DNA of 64,000 nucleotides from Pseudomonas yamanorum (GTDB lineage Bacteria > Pseudomonadota > Gammaproteobacteria > Pseudomonadales > Pseudomonadaceae), in the NCBI RefSeq assembly GCF_013386765.1, contig NZ_JACARE010000003.1:18782-82781 (forward strand). Reading direction: 5' to 3'. The notes beneath the pieces are model-generated. The model did no database searches, was not told where the DNA came from, and saw only the letters and a list, made by a program, of their open reading frames with translations. Of this stretch, positions 26,526 through 36,294 are shown one piece after another (positions within the stretch are counted from its first letter, which is position 1; each line of letters begins with the position of its first letter). A program made the position numbers and the translations under genes.

Positions 26526-27839
26526 ATGAAAACCCCGTTGTGGTTCCCGCAGAGTTTCTTCTCACGCACCCTTTGGCTGGTGCTCATCGTCGTACTGTTT
26601 TCCAAGGCCCTGACACTGGTTTATCTGTTGATGAACGAAGACGTGCTGGTGGACCGGCAGTACAGCCACGGTGTCGCCCTGACCTTGCGCGCCTACTGGG
26701 CCGCAGACCCCGAGAACCGCGAGAAGATCGCCAAGGCCGCTACCCTGGTTCGGGTCGCGGGCGCAGGCGTGCCCGAGGGCGAGCAACATTGGCCCTACAG
26801 CGAAATCTACCAACGCCAGATGCAGGCCGAACTGGGTGAAGACACCGAGGTGCGGCTGCGCATGCATGTGTCGCCGGCACTGTGGGTGCGGGCGCCAAGC
26901 TTGGGCGAGGACTGGCTGAAGGTGCCGCTGTATCCGCATCCGCTGCGGGGGCAGAAGATCTGGAACGTGCTGGGCTGGTTCCTGGCGATTGGTTTGCTTT
27001 CCACCGCGTCTGCCTGGATTTTCGTGCGCCAGCTCAACCAGCCGCTCAAGCGCCTGGTGTTCGCCGCACGCCAACTGGGCCAGGGCCGCAGTGTGCGCCT
27101 GCCCATCAGCGATACACCGAGTGAAATGACCGAGGTGTATAGCGCGTTCAACCAGATGGCCGAGGATGTCGAACAGGCGGGACGCGAACGCGAGCTGATG
27201 CTGGCGGGGGTATCCCATGACCTGCGCACGCCGCTGACGCGGTTGCGGCTGTCCCTGGAGCTGATGGGCAACCACACCGACCTGACCGACGACATGGTTC
27301 GCGACATCGAGGACATGGACGCGATTCTCGACCAGTTCCTGGCGTTTATCCGTGATGGTCGGGACGAAGTGGTGGAAGAGGTCGACCTGACGGACCTGGT
27401 ACGTGAAGTGGTGGCGCCCTACAACCAGAACGGCGAGCAGGTTCGCATGCGCCTGGAGCCGATCCAGCCGTTCGCGTTGCGCCGGGTATCGATGAAGCGG
27501 TTGCTGAACAACCTGATTGGCAACGCCTTGCATCACGCCGGTTCCGATGTGGAAGTGGCGGCGTACGTGTCCGGGGATACCAGCGCGCCTTACGTCGTGC
27601 TGAGTGTGATGGACCGTGGCGCCGGTATCGATCCGGCGGAACTGGAAGGCATCTTTAACCCGTTCACCCGTGGCGACCGTGCCCGGGGTGGCAAGGGCAC
27701 CGGCCTGGGGCTGGCAATTGTGCGGCGAATTGCTTCGATGCATGGCGGCAATGTTGAATTGCGCAACCGGCCGGATGGCGGCCTGGAAGCACGAGTGCGT
27801 TTGCCGTTGGGGCTGATGCTGCCTAGAGATGCGGTCTAA
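26526..27839 (+). CDS. envZ: Two-component sensor histidine kinase EnvZ
   Basis: A 437-residue inner-membrane kinase. Membrane segments are at about residues 14-36 and 146-167, enclosing a periplasmic domain of about 110 residues. A HAMP domain follows (about 168-220), then the H box with phospho-accepting H231 in GVSHDLRTPLTRLR, and an ATPase domain with N, G1 and G2 boxes (NNLIGNALHHAG, DRGAGIDP, GGKGTGLGLAIV). I start at the ATG at 26526; a longer in-frame ORF begins inside the spacer hairpins. It phosphorylates OmpR. Confidence 0.9.
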   Translation: MKTPLWFPQSFFSRTLWLVLIVVLFSKALTLVYLLMNEDVLVDRQYSHGVALTLRAYWAADPENREKIAKAATLVRVAGAGVPEGEQHWPYSEIYQRQMQAELGEDTEVRLRMHVSPALWVRAPSLGEDWLKVPLYPHPLRGQKIWNVLGWFLAIGLLSTASAWIFVRQLNQPLKRLVFAARQLGQGRSVRLPISDTPSEMTEVYSAFNQMAEDVEQAGRERELMLAGVSHDLRTPLTRLRLSLELMGNHTDLTDDMVRDIEDMDAILDQFLAFIRDGRDEVVEEVDLTDLVREVVAPYNQNGEQVRMRLEPIQPFALRRVSMKRLLNNLIGNALHHAGSDVEVAAYVSGDTSAPYVVLSVMDRGAGIDPAELEGIFNPFTRGDRARGGKGTGLGLAIVRRIASMHGGNVELRNRPDGGLEARVRLPLGLMLPRDAV

Positions 27840-27870
27840 CACCCAACACAGATTAAATGTGTGGGGCTGG

Positions 27871-27958
27871 TGTGGGAGCCGGGCTTGCCCGCGATGGCAT
27901 CACCGCGGTTCGCCAGAAAAACCGAGGTGCCTGTATCGCAGGCAAGCCAGCTCCTACA
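27871..27958. repeat. REPIN between envZ and rimK
   Basis: Arms tgtgggagccgggcttgccc and caggcaagccagctcctaca flank a centre of about 45 bp. It lies between the convergent envZ and rimK genes. Confidence 0.85.
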
Positions 27959-27965
27959 AGGGGGA

Positions 27966-28871
27966 TTAACCCTTGCCCTTGGTGCGCGTCATATTCGGCC
28001 CACCACTCTTCTCCAGATGCTGAATGATGATCCCCGCCACATCCTTGCCGGTGGTGGTTTCAATCCCTTCCAGGCCCGGTGATGAGTTCACCTCCATCAC
28101 CAACGGCCCGTGGTTGGAACGCAGGATATCCACACCCGCCACACTCAGCCCCATGACCTTGGCCGCCCGCAGGGCCGTCATGCGCTCTTCCGGTGTGATC
28201 TTGATCAGGCTGGCGCTGCCGCCACGGTGCAGGTTGGAGCGGAACTCCCCCGGCTTGGCCTGACGCTTCATCGCGGCAATCACCTTATCGCCCACCACGA
28301 AGCAGCGGATATCCGCACCGCCGGCTTCCTTGATGTATTCCTGCACCATGATGTTCTGCTTGAGGCCCATGAACGCCTCGATCACCGACTCGGCGGCCGT
28401 TGCCGTCTCACACAGCACCACACCGATGCCCTGGGTACCTTCCAGTACCTTGATCACCAGCGGCGCGCCGTTGACCATCTCGATCAGGTCGGGAATATCG
28501 TCCGGGGAGTGTGCAAAACCGGTGACCGGCAAGCCGATGCCACGGCGCGACAGCAACTGCAGCGAGCGCAGCTTGTCCCGCGAACGGGCGATGGCCACCG
28601 ATTCATTCAGGGGCGAGACCCCCATCATTTCAAACTGGCGCAACACCGCGCAGCCATAGAATGTCACCGAAGCGCCGATACGCGGGATCACCGCATCGAA
28701 GCCTTCCAGCGGCTTGCCCCGGTAGTGGATCTGCGGCTTATGACTGGCAATGTTCATATAGGCGCGCAACGTATCGATCACCACCATCTCATGGCCACGT
28801 TCGGTGCCGGCCTCGACCAGGCGACGGGTGGAATACAGACGCGGGTTACGCGACAGCACAGCGATCTTCAT
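27966..28871 (-). CDS. rimK: Ribosomal protein S6 glutamate ligase RimK
   Basis: A 301-residue ATP-grasp ligase that adds glutamate residues to the C-terminus of ribosomal protein S6. Typical segments are [21 protein letters not shown] near residue 85, the ATP-grasp lysine region [17 protein letters not shown] near residue 137, and the metal site [17 protein letters not shown] near residue 255. Its ATG overlaps the rimB stop by 4 nt. In P. fluorescens the rimABK operon is known to remodel ribosomes and the proteome in response to c-di-GMP. Confidence 0.93.
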   Translation of the reverse strand: MKIAVLSRNPRLYSTRRLVEAGTERGHEMVVIDTLRAYMNIASHKPQIHYRGKPLEGFDAVIPRIGASVTFYGCAVLRQFEMMGVSPLNESVAIARSRDKLRSLQLLSRRGIGLPVTGFAHSPDDIPDLIEMVNGAPLVIKVLEGTQGIGVVLCETATAAESVIEAFMGLKQNIMVQEYIKEAGGADIRCFVVGDKVIAAMKRQAKPGEFRSNLHRGGSASLIKITPEERMTALRAAKVMGLSVAGVDILRSNHGPLVMEVNSSPGLEGIETTTGKDVAGIIIQHLEKSGGPNMTRTKGKG

Positions 28872-29350
28872 GCAACACCTGTGGCAGAGGTAGTAGAGAC
28901 CGGGAACACCGGCTTGTCTTGAACGTATTTGAGCCCGGGATTGACCACCAACTGGCCGTCAATCAGAGCCTTGGAGCCCAGCAACAGCCGGTAACGCATG
29001 GCCTTGCGGCAGGCGAGGGTGAATTCCACCCGCCACACCCGATCACCCAGGGCCAGAGTGGTGCTGATCACATACCGCACCTGGGCCTGACCGTTGGAGC
29101 TTTTAATGGTTTTCATCGCCACCAGCGGCGCTTCGCAGCGCCGGTGACGCAGTTGCACCACGCTGCCCAGGTGCGCGGTGAAGCGCACCCACTTTGCACC
29201 GTCGCGCTCAAAGGGCTCGATCTCGGTGGCATGCAGGCTTGAGGTACTGGCGCCGGTGTCGATCTTGGCGCGCAGGCCAGCCACTCCCAAGTCGGGAAGT
29301 GCCACCCACTCACGCAGACCCACAACGGTCAAATGGTCAAATGTCTTCAA
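28868..29350 (-). CDS. rimB: Retropepsin-like protease RimB
   Basis: A 160-residue protein of the retropepsin-like group (often labelled ATP-dependent zinc protease). The aspartic-protease-like motif [14 protein letters not shown] lies near residue 28. In the rim operon it is reported to act on RimK-modified ribosomes. The start is uncertain: the ORF begins with TTG at 29350 and no good ribosome-binding site is visible. It follows rimA by 16 nt and overlaps rimK. Confidence 0.85.
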   Translation of the reverse strand: MKTFDHLTVVGLREWVALPDLGVAGLRAKIDTGASTSSLHATEIEPFERDGAKWVRFTAHLGSVVQLRHRRCEAPLVAMKTIKSSNGQAQVRYVISTTLALGDRVWRVEFTLACRKAMRYRLLLGSKALIDGQLVVNPGLKYVQDKPVFPVSTTSATGVA

Positions 29351-29366
29351 TATGAATAACCGGCAA

Positions 29367-30146
29367 TTAATTCGCCCAGGCGCCAGGTGAAACCTCGGCC
29401 AGGGCTTTGAATGCAGGCTTGGCGAACCAGTAGCCCTGCATCAGAAATATTCCACAGTCGGCGAGGAAATCCCGCTCGCCGGCACTTTCGATACCTTCGG
29501 CGATGACAGTAACGCCCAACTGCTCACAGATTGTGACAATCCCCCGGACGATCACCTGACGGACACGATCACGGTCGACATCGCGGATCAGCGCCATGTC
29601 GAGTTTGATCAAGTCAGGTTGGAAATCGGCCAGCAGGTTCAGCCCCGAATAGCCCGCCCCGAAATCGTCGATGGCGGTCTTGAAGCCGAATTCGCGGTAT
29701 TCACGCAGAATATTCGTCAAATGGCGATAGTTATCTACGTGCTCGCTTTCCAGTGTCTCGAAAATCAGCCGGTCCAATGGAAAATTATGCGTGCGGGCCG
29801 CTTCCAGGGTGCTGCGAATGCACAACTCGGGCCGATAGACCGCATTGGGCATGAAGTTGATTGAAAGGTGTGTCTGCAGGCCCAGTGTCGAGGCGGTGGC
29901 GATGGCCTTGGTGCGGCATTGCTGGTCGAAACGGTAGCGATTGCTATCGTTGACCTGACCAAGGACCGACAACGCACCCTCACCCTTAACGCCGCGCACC
30001 AGGGCTTCATGGGCAAAGACCGAGTGGTCGCGCAGGTCCACGATAGGCTGATAGGCGAAGGCAAACTCAAAGCCCAGCGGTTCGCTTTGCTGGCAACCCG
30101 CGCAGCCTTGTTTGGGCGAGGTGATTGAAATGGGAAAGTCGGTCAC
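29367..30146 (-). CDS. rimA: EAL-domain c-di-GMP phosphodiesterase RimA
   Basis: A 259-residue stand-alone EAL domain, expected to hydrolyse cyclic-di-GMP to pGpG. The key motifs are intact: HEALVRG near residue 47, FETLESEHV near residue 129, the loop DDFGAGYSGLNLL near residue 160, LIKLDMALI and VIAEGIES. It starts with GTG at 30146, with GAGG about 9 nt upstream. Four cysteines near the start (CAGC and nearby) are unusual. It heads the rimABK operon, where it lowers the c-di-GMP that stimulates RimK. Confidence 0.9.
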   Translation of the reverse strand: MTDFPISITSPKQGCAGCQQSEPLGFEFAFAYQPIVDLRDHSVFAHEALVRGVKGEGALSVLGQVNDSNRYRFDQQCRTKAIATASTLGLQTHLSINFMPNAVYRPELCIRSTLEAARTHNFPLDRLIFETLESEHVDNYRHLTNILREYREFGFKTAIDDFGAGYSGLNLLADFQPDLIKLDMALIRDVDRDRVRQVIVRGIVTICEQLGVTVIAEGIESAGERDFLADCGIFLMQGYWFAKPAFKALAEVSPGAWAN

Positions 30147-30262
30147 GCGTTAACCTCGCGAAAACAGGTTGCTACCTGGCGTATCTTAGGTGAGCTCAAG
30201 GGTTTATGCGTTGAAGGGTTTCAACGGTAAAGTTGCGACATTTTTCAGAGCGAGGAATTCAA

Positions 30263-30670
30263 GTGGCTCAGAAGCAGGAAGAGGAAGAAAAAGTCCGTCT
30301 GGACAAGTGGTTGTGGGCGGCGCGCTTTTTCAAGACCCGTGCCCTCGCCAAGGCGGCTATCGAGAGTGGCAAAGTGCATTGGCGGGGCGAGCGCTGCAAG
30401 CCGGGCAAGGAGCCGCGCATTGGCGATGAGTTCCAGATTCGTGCCGGTTTTGATGAGCGAACCGTGGTGGTCCAGGCGCTTTCAATTGTGCGAAGGGGCG
30501 CTCCCGAGGCGCAGGCCTTGTATACCGAAACCGAAGCCAGCATCGCCAAGCGCGAAAACGCGGCGGCCATGCGCAAGGCGGGCTCCCTGGGCATGACCAC
30601 CGACGGCAAGCCGAGCAAGAAGCAGCGGCGTGACCTGTTCAAGTTTCGCGGCAGTGGCAACGATGATTAA
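30263..30670 (+). CDS. hslR: Heat-shock protein Hsp15, ribosome-recycling factor
   Basis: A 135-residue RNA-binding protein with an S4 domain near the start (VRLDKWLWAARFFKTRALAK, about residues 10-30) and a basic C-terminal tail. In E. coli Hsp15 binds free 50S subunits that carry a nascent chain. I chose the GTG at 30263 because GAGGAA lies just upstream; an ORF 10 codons longer exists. It is divergent from rimA, and hslO (Hsp33) lies 1 kb away. Confidence 0.9.
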   Translation: MAQKQEEEEKVRLDKWLWAARFFKTRALAKAAIESGKVHWRGERCKPGKEPRIGDEFQIRAGFDERTVVVQALSIVRRGAPEAQALYTETEASIAKRENAAAMRKAGSLGMTTDGKPSKKQRRDLFKFRGSGNDD

Positions 30671-30680
30671 CCGGAAAACC

Positions 30681-30703
30681 GCAGGAGCCAGGTCGGCTCC
30701 TGC
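30681..30703. terminator. Hairpin between convergent hslR and PAP2 genes
   Basis: A perfect 9-bp stem GCAGGAGCC/GGCTCCTGC with a 5-nt loop lies 10 nt after hslR and 10 nt before the PAP2 stop. The core resembles a REP fragment, and it may stop transcription from both sides. No long T-run is present. Confidence 0.5.
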
Positions 30704-30712
30704 AACTTCACG

Positions 30713-31513
30713 TTAAGCGCTGCGAATAACGCTCAAGCGATTAACCAGCGGCACCCGCTGAAACCACTCGAACACCGGGCTTGTCACCCGTACCAGAAGT
30801 CCCGAAACCTTCGCCGCAAACGGCGTGTAGTAACCCCAGCCCAATGCCAACAGCGCCAGCAACACCCCGCCGATGTAATCGTCCTGCCCCCAATGCGCGC
30901 CGGCCACAAGCCGCGGCATCATGAACAGCAGCGCCAAGCCCCAGATCACGAGAACCTGGCCGATGCGCTTGGCGAACACGGTCATGAACATTCCCCAGAT
31001 CAACAACACGGACGCGTGATCTCCCGGGAAACTCTGGCTGGAGCGGTCCTTCAGTTCCCAGGTTTTTTCAAGGCCGGGGAAATAGTCACTCATCTGGATC
31101 GCCCCGCTGATCACCATCGACGGGCTATGGTGTTGCCAGCCCATCTGCGCCGCCAGCTTGGAAAACAGCATGCGGATAAACAGCAACAGCAGCAGAATGC
31201 CCAGGAATCCGAAAAACGCCTGGCGCACTTCAATCGCCTTGAACACCCAGCCGCCGCGGATCAACAGCGTCAGCAGAATCACCCCGACCACCGCGTCAAA
31301 CGGGCGCAAACTGGCTACCGCCCACACATGCAGCCACGCGGGGCTGCTGGCCAGAGGGTCGTTGAGCAGATGAAACAGCCACTCGTCGAAAACCACGCAG
31401 AGCGCCTGGCCCGCCGGCCAGAGCCAAAAACACAGCAGCCCCACAGCGAGTAAATTGCACAGGGCCAATCGCCCGAGGTTCCACTTGGCTTGGAACAAAC
31501 CCGGATTGTTCAT
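30713..31513 (-). CDS. PAP2-family membrane phosphatase
   Basis: A 266-residue inner-membrane phosphatase with about six membrane segments. The catalytic motifs are visible: KDRSSQSFPGDHASVL (about residue 156) with the PSGH-type histidine in PGDH, and PRLVAGAHWGQDDYIGG (about residue 198) with the R-H-D set. Such enzymes dephosphorylate lipid phosphates such as undecaprenyl diphosphate or phosphatidylglycerophosphate, or lipid A. AGAGGA precedes the ATG. It diverges from hslO. Confidence 0.87.
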   Translation of the reverse strand: MNNPGLFQAKWNLGRLALCNLLAVGLLCFWLWPAGQALCVVFDEWLFHLLNDPLASSPAWLHVWAVASLRPFDAVVGVILLTLLIRGGWVFKAIEVRQAFFGFLGILLLLLFIRMLFSKLAAQMGWQHHSPSMVISGAIQMSDYFPGLEKTWELKDRSSQSFPGDHASVLLIWGMFMTVFAKRIGQVLVIWGLALLFMMPRLVAGAHWGQDDYIGGVLLALLALGWGYYTPFAAKVSGLLVRVTSPVFEWFQRVPLVNRLSVIRSA

Positions 31514-31638
31514 AAACTGTTTCCTCTTTGCTTTAAAGCGCTTCGTTTTCCCGTAGAAGGCCGCACCAAAATAGTGCTAAAGCGTGTAATTCTATAAACC
31601 TTGTCATCTTTTTGTCATCAATTCAGATACCCAGACCT

Positions 31639-32541
31639 ATGACTGATCTACCGGATACCGACTTCACCCAACGCTTCATCTTCGACGACAGCGACGCCCG
31701 CGGCGAACTGGTCGCCCTGGAGCGCAGCTATGCCGAAGTCCTCGCCAAGCACCCCTATCCGGAGCCGGTCGCGCAGTTGCTCGGCGAGCTGATGGCGGCC
31801 GCCTCGTTGCTGGTGGGCACCCTGAAGTTCGATGGTTTGCTGATCCTGCAGGCCCGCTCCGAAGGCCCGATCCCGCTGCTGATGATCGAATGCTCCAGCG
31901 AGCGCGAAATCCGTGGCCTGGCCCGTTACGACGCCGACCGCATCGCCCCCGACGCGACCCTGGCCGACCTCATGCCTGACGGCGTACTGGCACTGACCGT
32001 CGACCCGACCGTAGGCCAGCGCTACCAGGGCATCGTCGACCTTGACGGTGAAACCCTGTCCGACTGCTTCACCAACTATTTCGTGATGTCCCAGCAAGTG
32101 GGCACCCGCTTCTGGCTCAACGCCGACGGCAAGCGCGCCCGTGGCCTGCTGCTGCAACAACTGCCGGCCGACCGCATCAAGGATGAAGAAGACCGCGCCG
32201 ACAGCTGGGCACACATCACCGCCCTGGCCGGCACCTTGAAAGCCGAAGAACTGATGGGCCTGGACAACGAAACCATCCTGCACCGCCTTTACCACGAAGA
32301 GGCCGTGCGCCTGTTCGACGTGCAATCCCTGCGCTTCCACTGCAGTTGCTCCCGCGAGCGCTCCGCCACTGCCCTGGTCAGCCTGGGCCTGGAAGATGCG
32401 CAGGACCTGGTGGTGGAACACGGTGGCAACATCGAGATCGACTGCCAGTTCTGCAACCAGCGCTACCTGTTCGACGCCGCCGATATTGCTCAATTATTCG
32501 CCGGCGCGGGCGTCGACACCCCTTCGGGCACCCGCCACTAA
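31639..32541 (+). CDS. hslO: Redox-regulated chaperone Hsp33
   Basis: A 300-residue cytoplasmic holdase chaperone switched on by oxidation. The C-terminal zinc site is intact: CSC near residue 235 and CQFC near residue 269. I start at ATG 31639 (MTDLPDTDF), the usual family start, rather than nine codons upstream. It precedes pckA on the same strand with about 180 nt between. Confidence 0.92.
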   Translation: MTDLPDTDFTQRFIFDDSDARGELVALERSYAEVLAKHPYPEPVAQLLGELMAAASLLVGTLKFDGLLILQARSEGPIPLLMIECSSEREIRGLARYDADRIAPDATLADLMPDGVLALTVDPTVGQRYQGIVDLDGETLSDCFTNYFVMSQQVGTRFWLNADGKRARGLLLQQLPADRIKDEEDRADSWAHITALAGTLKAEELMGLDNETILHRLYHEEAVRLFDVQSLRFHCSCSRERSATALVSLGLEDAQDLVVEHGGNIEIDCQFCNQRYLFDAADIAQLFAGAGVDTPSGTRH

Positions 32542-32653
32542 AACGTTTAAGCACAGGTAAATCACCTGAGAAACGCCAGATTTCCGCCGTTCTGACCGGA
32601 GGGCCCTACTCTTTTTGGGCTTTTCTGGCATAATCCGGCCCACTTTTTTCGCG

Positions 32654-32678
32654 GTAGTAGTGCGCAACTTTCTACTAC
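32654..32678 (+). promoter_or_regulatory. Hairpin in the pckA leader
   Basis: GTAGTAG at 32654-32660 pairs with CTACTAC at 32672-32678 around an 11-nt loop, about 40 nt before the pckA start. No T-run follows, so it is a candidate 5' stabilising or regulatory hairpin rather than a terminator. Confidence 0.35.
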
Positions 32679-32720
32679 AAAACGTTTGGAGCACTCGGCC
32701 ATAGGCCGACGGGGAACCTC

Positions 32721-34262
32721 ATGACGCAAGCCAATAACGCCGTATACACTGACCTGAGTGTTGACGATCTGGTCAAAGAAGCCCTGCAGCGCGGTGAAGG
32801 CGTGCTTGCCGATACTGGAGCGCTGGTCGTAGAAACCGGTCATCGTACCGGCCGTTCGCCAGTCGACCGCTTCATCGTTGAAGAGCCTTCCACCCAGGCT
32901 GCCATTGCCTGGGGCCCGATCAACCGCAAGTTCCCGGCCGACAAGTTCGACGCCCTGTGGGCTCGCGTCGAGGCATTCAACAACGCGCAAGAGCATTTCG
33001 TTTCCCACGTTCACGTAGGGGCTGCAGAAGACCACTACCTGGCCGTGAAAATGACCACTCAGACTGCCTGGCAGAATCTGTTCGGTCGTTGCCTGTTCAT
33101 CAACCCGGCCCAGTACAACCCGGCCGGTCGTGAAGAGTGGCAAGTGCTCAACGTGGCCAACTTCGAATGCGTACCAGAGCGTGACGGCACCAACTCCGAC
33201 GGTTGCGTGATCCTCAATTTCGCCCAGAAAAAAGTCCTGATCGCCGGCATGCGTTACGCCGGTGAGATGAAAAAAGCCATGTTCTCGGTGCAGAACTTCC
33301 TGCTGCCGGCCTCCGACGTACTGCCGATGCACTGCGCAGCCAACATCGGCGAAGCTGGCGATGTGACCCTGTTCTTCGGCCTGTCCGGCACCGGTAAAAC
33401 TACCCTGTCCGCCGACGAAAGCCGTTACCTGATCGGTGACGACGAACACGGCTGGGGCGAGGGCGTGGTGTTCAACATCGAAGGCGGTTGCTATGCCAAG
33501 TGCATCGACCTCTCCGAGAAGAACGAGCCGGTTATCTGGAAAGCCATCAAGCACGGCACCGTGCTCGAAAACGTGGTGATCGACGATGCCAAGCACGCCG
33601 ACTACACCAACGTCAGCCTGACCCAGAACAGCCGCGCCGCCTACCCGCTGGAGCACGTGGCCAAGCGTTCCGAGAAAAACCTCGGTGGCGAGCCCAACGC
33701 TGTGATTTTCCTGACCTGCGACTTGACCGGCGTACTGCCGCCCGTGTCGATCCTCAGCGAAGAACAAGCGGCCTACCACTTCCTGTCCGGCTACACCGCT
33801 CTGGTGGGCTCGACTGAAATGGGTTCGGGCGGCGGCATCAAGTCGACCTTCTCCACCTGCTTCGGCGCACCATTCTTCCCGCGTCCGGCCGGTGAATACG
33901 CAGAACTGCTGATCAAGCGCGTGCGCGGTTTCGGCTCCAAGGTCTACCTGGTCAACACCGGCTGGACCGGCGGCGGCTACGGCGTTGGCAAGCGCTTCAA
34001 CATCCCGACCACCCGTGGCGTGATTGCAGCGATCCAGAGCGGCGCGTTGATCGGTGCCGAGACCGAGCACCTGGACACCATCAACCTGGACGTGCCATTG
34101 GCTGTACCGGGCGTTGATACCGGCCTGTTGAACCCACGTAACACCTGGGCTGACAAGGCTGCCTACGACGAAGCCGCGAAAGCGCTGGCGGGTCTGTTCA
34201 TCGAGAACTTCAAGAAGTTTGAAGTGAGCGATGCGATCAAGGCTGCGGGTCCGAAGTTGTAA
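32721..34262 (+). CDS. pckA: Phosphoenolpyruvate carboxykinase (ATP)
   Basis: A 513-residue ATP-type PEP carboxykinase converting oxaloacetate and ATP to PEP and CO2 at the start of gluconeogenesis. The kinase-1a loop [13 protein letters not shown] near residue 219 and the substrate-site segments [10 protein letters not shown] near residue 46 and [23 protein letters not shown] near residue 240 are intact. Pseudomonas grows mostly on organic acids, so the enzyme is central. A strong terminator follows 15 nt after the stop. Confidence 0.95.
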   Translation: MTQANNAVYTDLSVDDLVKEALQRGEGVLADTGALVVETGHRTGRSPVDRFIVEEPSTQAAIAWGPINRKFPADKFDALWARVEAFNNAQEHFVSHVHVGAAEDHYLAVKMTTQTAWQNLFGRCLFINPAQYNPAGREEWQVLNVANFECVPERDGTNSDGCVILNFAQKKVLIAGMRYAGEMKKAMFSVQNFLLPASDVLPMHCAANIGEAGDVTLFFGLSGTGKTTLSADESRYLIGDDEHGWGEGVVFNIEGGCYAKCIDLSEKNEPVIWKAIKHGTVLENVVIDDAKHADYTNVSLTQNSRAAYPLEHVAKRSEKNLGGEPNAVIFLTCDLTGVLPPVSILSEEQAAYHFLSGYTALVGSTEMGSGGGIKSTFSTCFGAPFFPRPAGEYAELLIKRVRGFGSKVYLVNTGWTGGGYGVGKRFNIPTTRGVIAAIQSGALIGAETEHLDTINLDVPLAVPGVDTGLLNPRNTWADKAAYDEAAKALAGLFIENFKKFEVSDAIKAAGPKL

Positions 34263-34277
34263 GATTCGGCCGTTGTG

Positions 34278-34307
34278 AAAAAGCCGCCCCTTGTGGGCGG
34301 CTTTTTT
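34278..34307 (+). terminator. Rho-independent terminator of pckA
   Basis: The stem AAGCCGCCC/GGGCGGCTT with a short loop is followed by a T-run (cttttttg). The preceding A-run makes it able to work in both directions, ending the convergent permease gene too. Confidence 0.9.
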
Positions 34308-34319
34308 GTGGGCGATGGA

Positions 34320-35183
34320 TCAGTCGACGAGGTGCAAAACCACCGCTCCCACCAACACCAGTACCACGCCGGTTACTTGTACCGCTGAAAGTCGTTCCTT
34401 GAAAAATACAAATCCCAAAATCGCCGCGATCCCGCCGGATAGGGTGCTGATCACCGTCACCACGGAAACCGACCCCACCATTGCGCCCCACGAAAATGCC
34501 GAGAACCCGCCAAGGTTCATCAGGCTCGCCCCGGTCAATGTTGCGCAGTTTTTCAGCGGCGGGATTTTCAGGCCGTCTTTGACTTTAAGCACCATCAACA
34601 CCAGCACGCACAGGCCTACCAGATACCCGAGCCAAAGCATCGTGACCGGTCCAAGCGTCGGCAGGGTGTAGCGGCCTTGCACCCAAAAGCTTGTGCCGTA
34701 GAGCAACGCTGCGAGCATTGCGTAGGCAATCGAGCGGCTGGAGCTGTTGTGAGGGACGCCGTTGTCCTTGTGAATGCTGGACAGGATCACGCCGACTACG
34801 CAGAGAGCGATGCAGCCGAGTTGGATCAGGCTGATGTGTTCGCCGCTGGCCCATGACAGTAAAGTGGTCACGACGCCGTAGGACGTCACCAGCGGTGCGA
34901 CGATGGCCGCTTTGCCCAGGGAGAAGGCCTTGGACAGTGCGAGGGCGCCGGAGACGGTCAAAAGCGCTGCAGCGGCCCCAAGGAGCCAGACACTCAACGG
35001 TGCCGCGAGGGATTTGACGAGGAAGGTGGGGAATATGACCAGTAGCAGGGTCATGATCAGGAAGCCCAGGGCCTGGCCGAAATACACCGCGCGTTTTACG
35101 CCGACGGCTCGGGCGTTGAGGCCCACGAGGAAGTCCGTGCCGCCCCAGAGCAGGGCGGCCAGCAGGCCCATTAGTACGTCCAT
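34320..35183 (-). CDS. EamA/DMT-family transporter
   Basis: A 287-residue inner-membrane protein with about ten membrane segments formed by two EamA repeats (about residues 1-135 and 150-285). Hydrophobic segments include LLAALLWGGTDFLVG at the start and VTGVVLVLVGAVVLHL at the end. AAGGA precedes the ATG. Members export metabolites or amino acids, but the substrate is not evident. It converges on pckA. Confidence 0.85.
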   Translation of the reverse strand: MDVLMGLLAALLWGGTDFLVGLNARAVGVKRAVYFGQALGFLIMTLLLVIFPTFLVKSLAAPLSVWLLGAAAALLTVSGALALSKAFSLGKAAIVAPLVTSYGVVTTLLSWASGEHISLIQLGCIALCVVGVILSSIHKDNGVPHNSSSRSIAYAMLAALLYGTSFWVQGRYTLPTLGPVTMLWLGYLVGLCVLVLMVLKVKDGLKIPPLKNCATLTGASLMNLGGFSAFSWGAMVGSVSVVTVISTLSGGIAAILGFVFFKERLSAVQVTGVVLVLVGAVVLHLVD

Positions 35184-35252
35184 GTAAGGTCCTTGTTATT
35201 TTTTTGAGGCTACGGTGTATTGGCTTATAGGTGTGTTGATTGTTCGGGCTTC

Positions 35253-35278
35253 ATCGCGGGCAAGCCCGGCTCCTACAG
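35253..35278. repeat. Single REP element
   Basis: A single arm (atcgcgggcaagcccggctc followed by ctaca) lies just past the end of the DUF1493-like gene. No inverted partner is seen. Confidence 0.7.
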
Positions 35279-35279
35279 T

Positions 35280-35921
35280 TCAACTGAGGTTTTCCAGGGT
35301 TTGGGTGTCCCAGCGATGAGTCTTGATGGCCAGGTAGAGCATGCCGATGGTCAGCGGGATTTTATCGCCGCGACCTTTGGCTCGGCGTTTCAGGAACACA
35401 TCGAAGACCGGAGGCTGGAAGTAACGATAAGCGTCGTAGTCGTTCAAGTCGATGGCGAAATCCTGTTCCAGCGCCTCAATGAATTGCTTGGCCTCGGTGC
35501 CGTCGCAGCCCAAGTCCAGGTTGATTGAGGTTTCGAGGCGGATGGTTTTGTGTTTGGGCAAGCCGATTTCGTCGTGCAGCAGTTGCAGGAGCTGCTGCAT
35601 GGCGGCGTCTTCGGGGAAGTTGGGGGCCAGGTTCATGGTGGGGGCACGTTGGAGTGGGTGAGGAGGGCGGTTACGTTTCCGGCGGAATTTATTTCGTGTG
35701 ATGAACAGTGCCAAGCCTATCAAGAACAGGGCGATAGGGAGGAGTTGAATGCTGAGAATGATGGCCACGTAGGGTAGCCAGAAAGTCAGGATTAGCGCCG
35801 TCGTTAGAAAGGTGAGGGCACATCGCTTTCTGATTGTGGCGTCGGTGATTTGGTAGTGCAGCAGCAGGTAAGCGGCGAAAAAGCACGCTGCTTGTAAGTA
35901 GAGCATCTGACTATGACTCAT
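35280..35921 (-). CDS. Membrane-anchored DUF1493-like (acyl-carrier-like) protein
   Basis: The C-terminal part resembles the DUF1493 family of acyl-carrier-like proteins: about 115 residues from MNLAPNFPEDAAMQQLL, with LDLGCDGTEAKQFIEAL and a FDVFLKRRAKGRGDKIPLTI tail. Ahead of it, in the same frame, lie about 75 residues with two or three hydrophobic segments and a KFRRKRNRPP basic stretch. Starts are uncertain: ATG 35921 (213 residues), ATG 36005 (241), or ATG 35636 (118, soluble domain only). None has a strong ribosome-binding site. The carrier serine is replaced by GTEA. Function unknown. Confidence 0.65.
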   Translation of the reverse strand: MSHSQMLYLQAACFFAAYLLLHYQITDATIRKRCALTFLTTALILTFWLPYVAIILSIQLLPIALFLIGLALFITRNKFRRKRNRPPHPLQRAPTMNLAPNFPEDAAMQQLLQLLHDEIGLPKHKTIRLETSINLDLGCDGTEAKQFIEALEQDFAIDLNDYDAYRYFQPPVFDVFLKRRAKGRGDKIPLTIGMLYLAIKTHRWDTQTLENLS

Positions 35922-36294
35922 TTGAGTACACGTGCATTGAGGACGTAGAGCGTTGAGGGCCGATTCCGCCTTTAACTTGAGCGTCAGCAGAGGCTTGTGC
36001 GTCAATCAAGCAGAGAGTGGCGAGTTTGTGTCGGTTATGGGGTGTTACGGTAAATCGGATCACGGTGAACATGACGCCATAGTGGCCGATGTATTGAGTC
36101 CTTTCGAGGTTCACGGGGTTTCTGCCGAGTAGATGACGGGGCGCTAGTTTCGGTCAGGCTGCGGTGAGTTCTGTAGAGGGATTGGCTGGTGCGGGAAGCA
36201 GTTTGGGAAGGATATGGCGTGGCGCTCGGCGTTTTCTTACGGCCTTATCCTAGATTTGCAGTGGATTGATACTTCGCATGCGAAGAAATCAAAA
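35922..36294. other. Non-coding region before the REPIN
   Basis: I see no convincing gene, tRNA, terminator or promoter here apart from the possible N-terminal extension of the DUF1493-like gene up to 36005. A TTCGCATGCGAA palindrome lies at 36273-36284. Confidence 0.4.
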
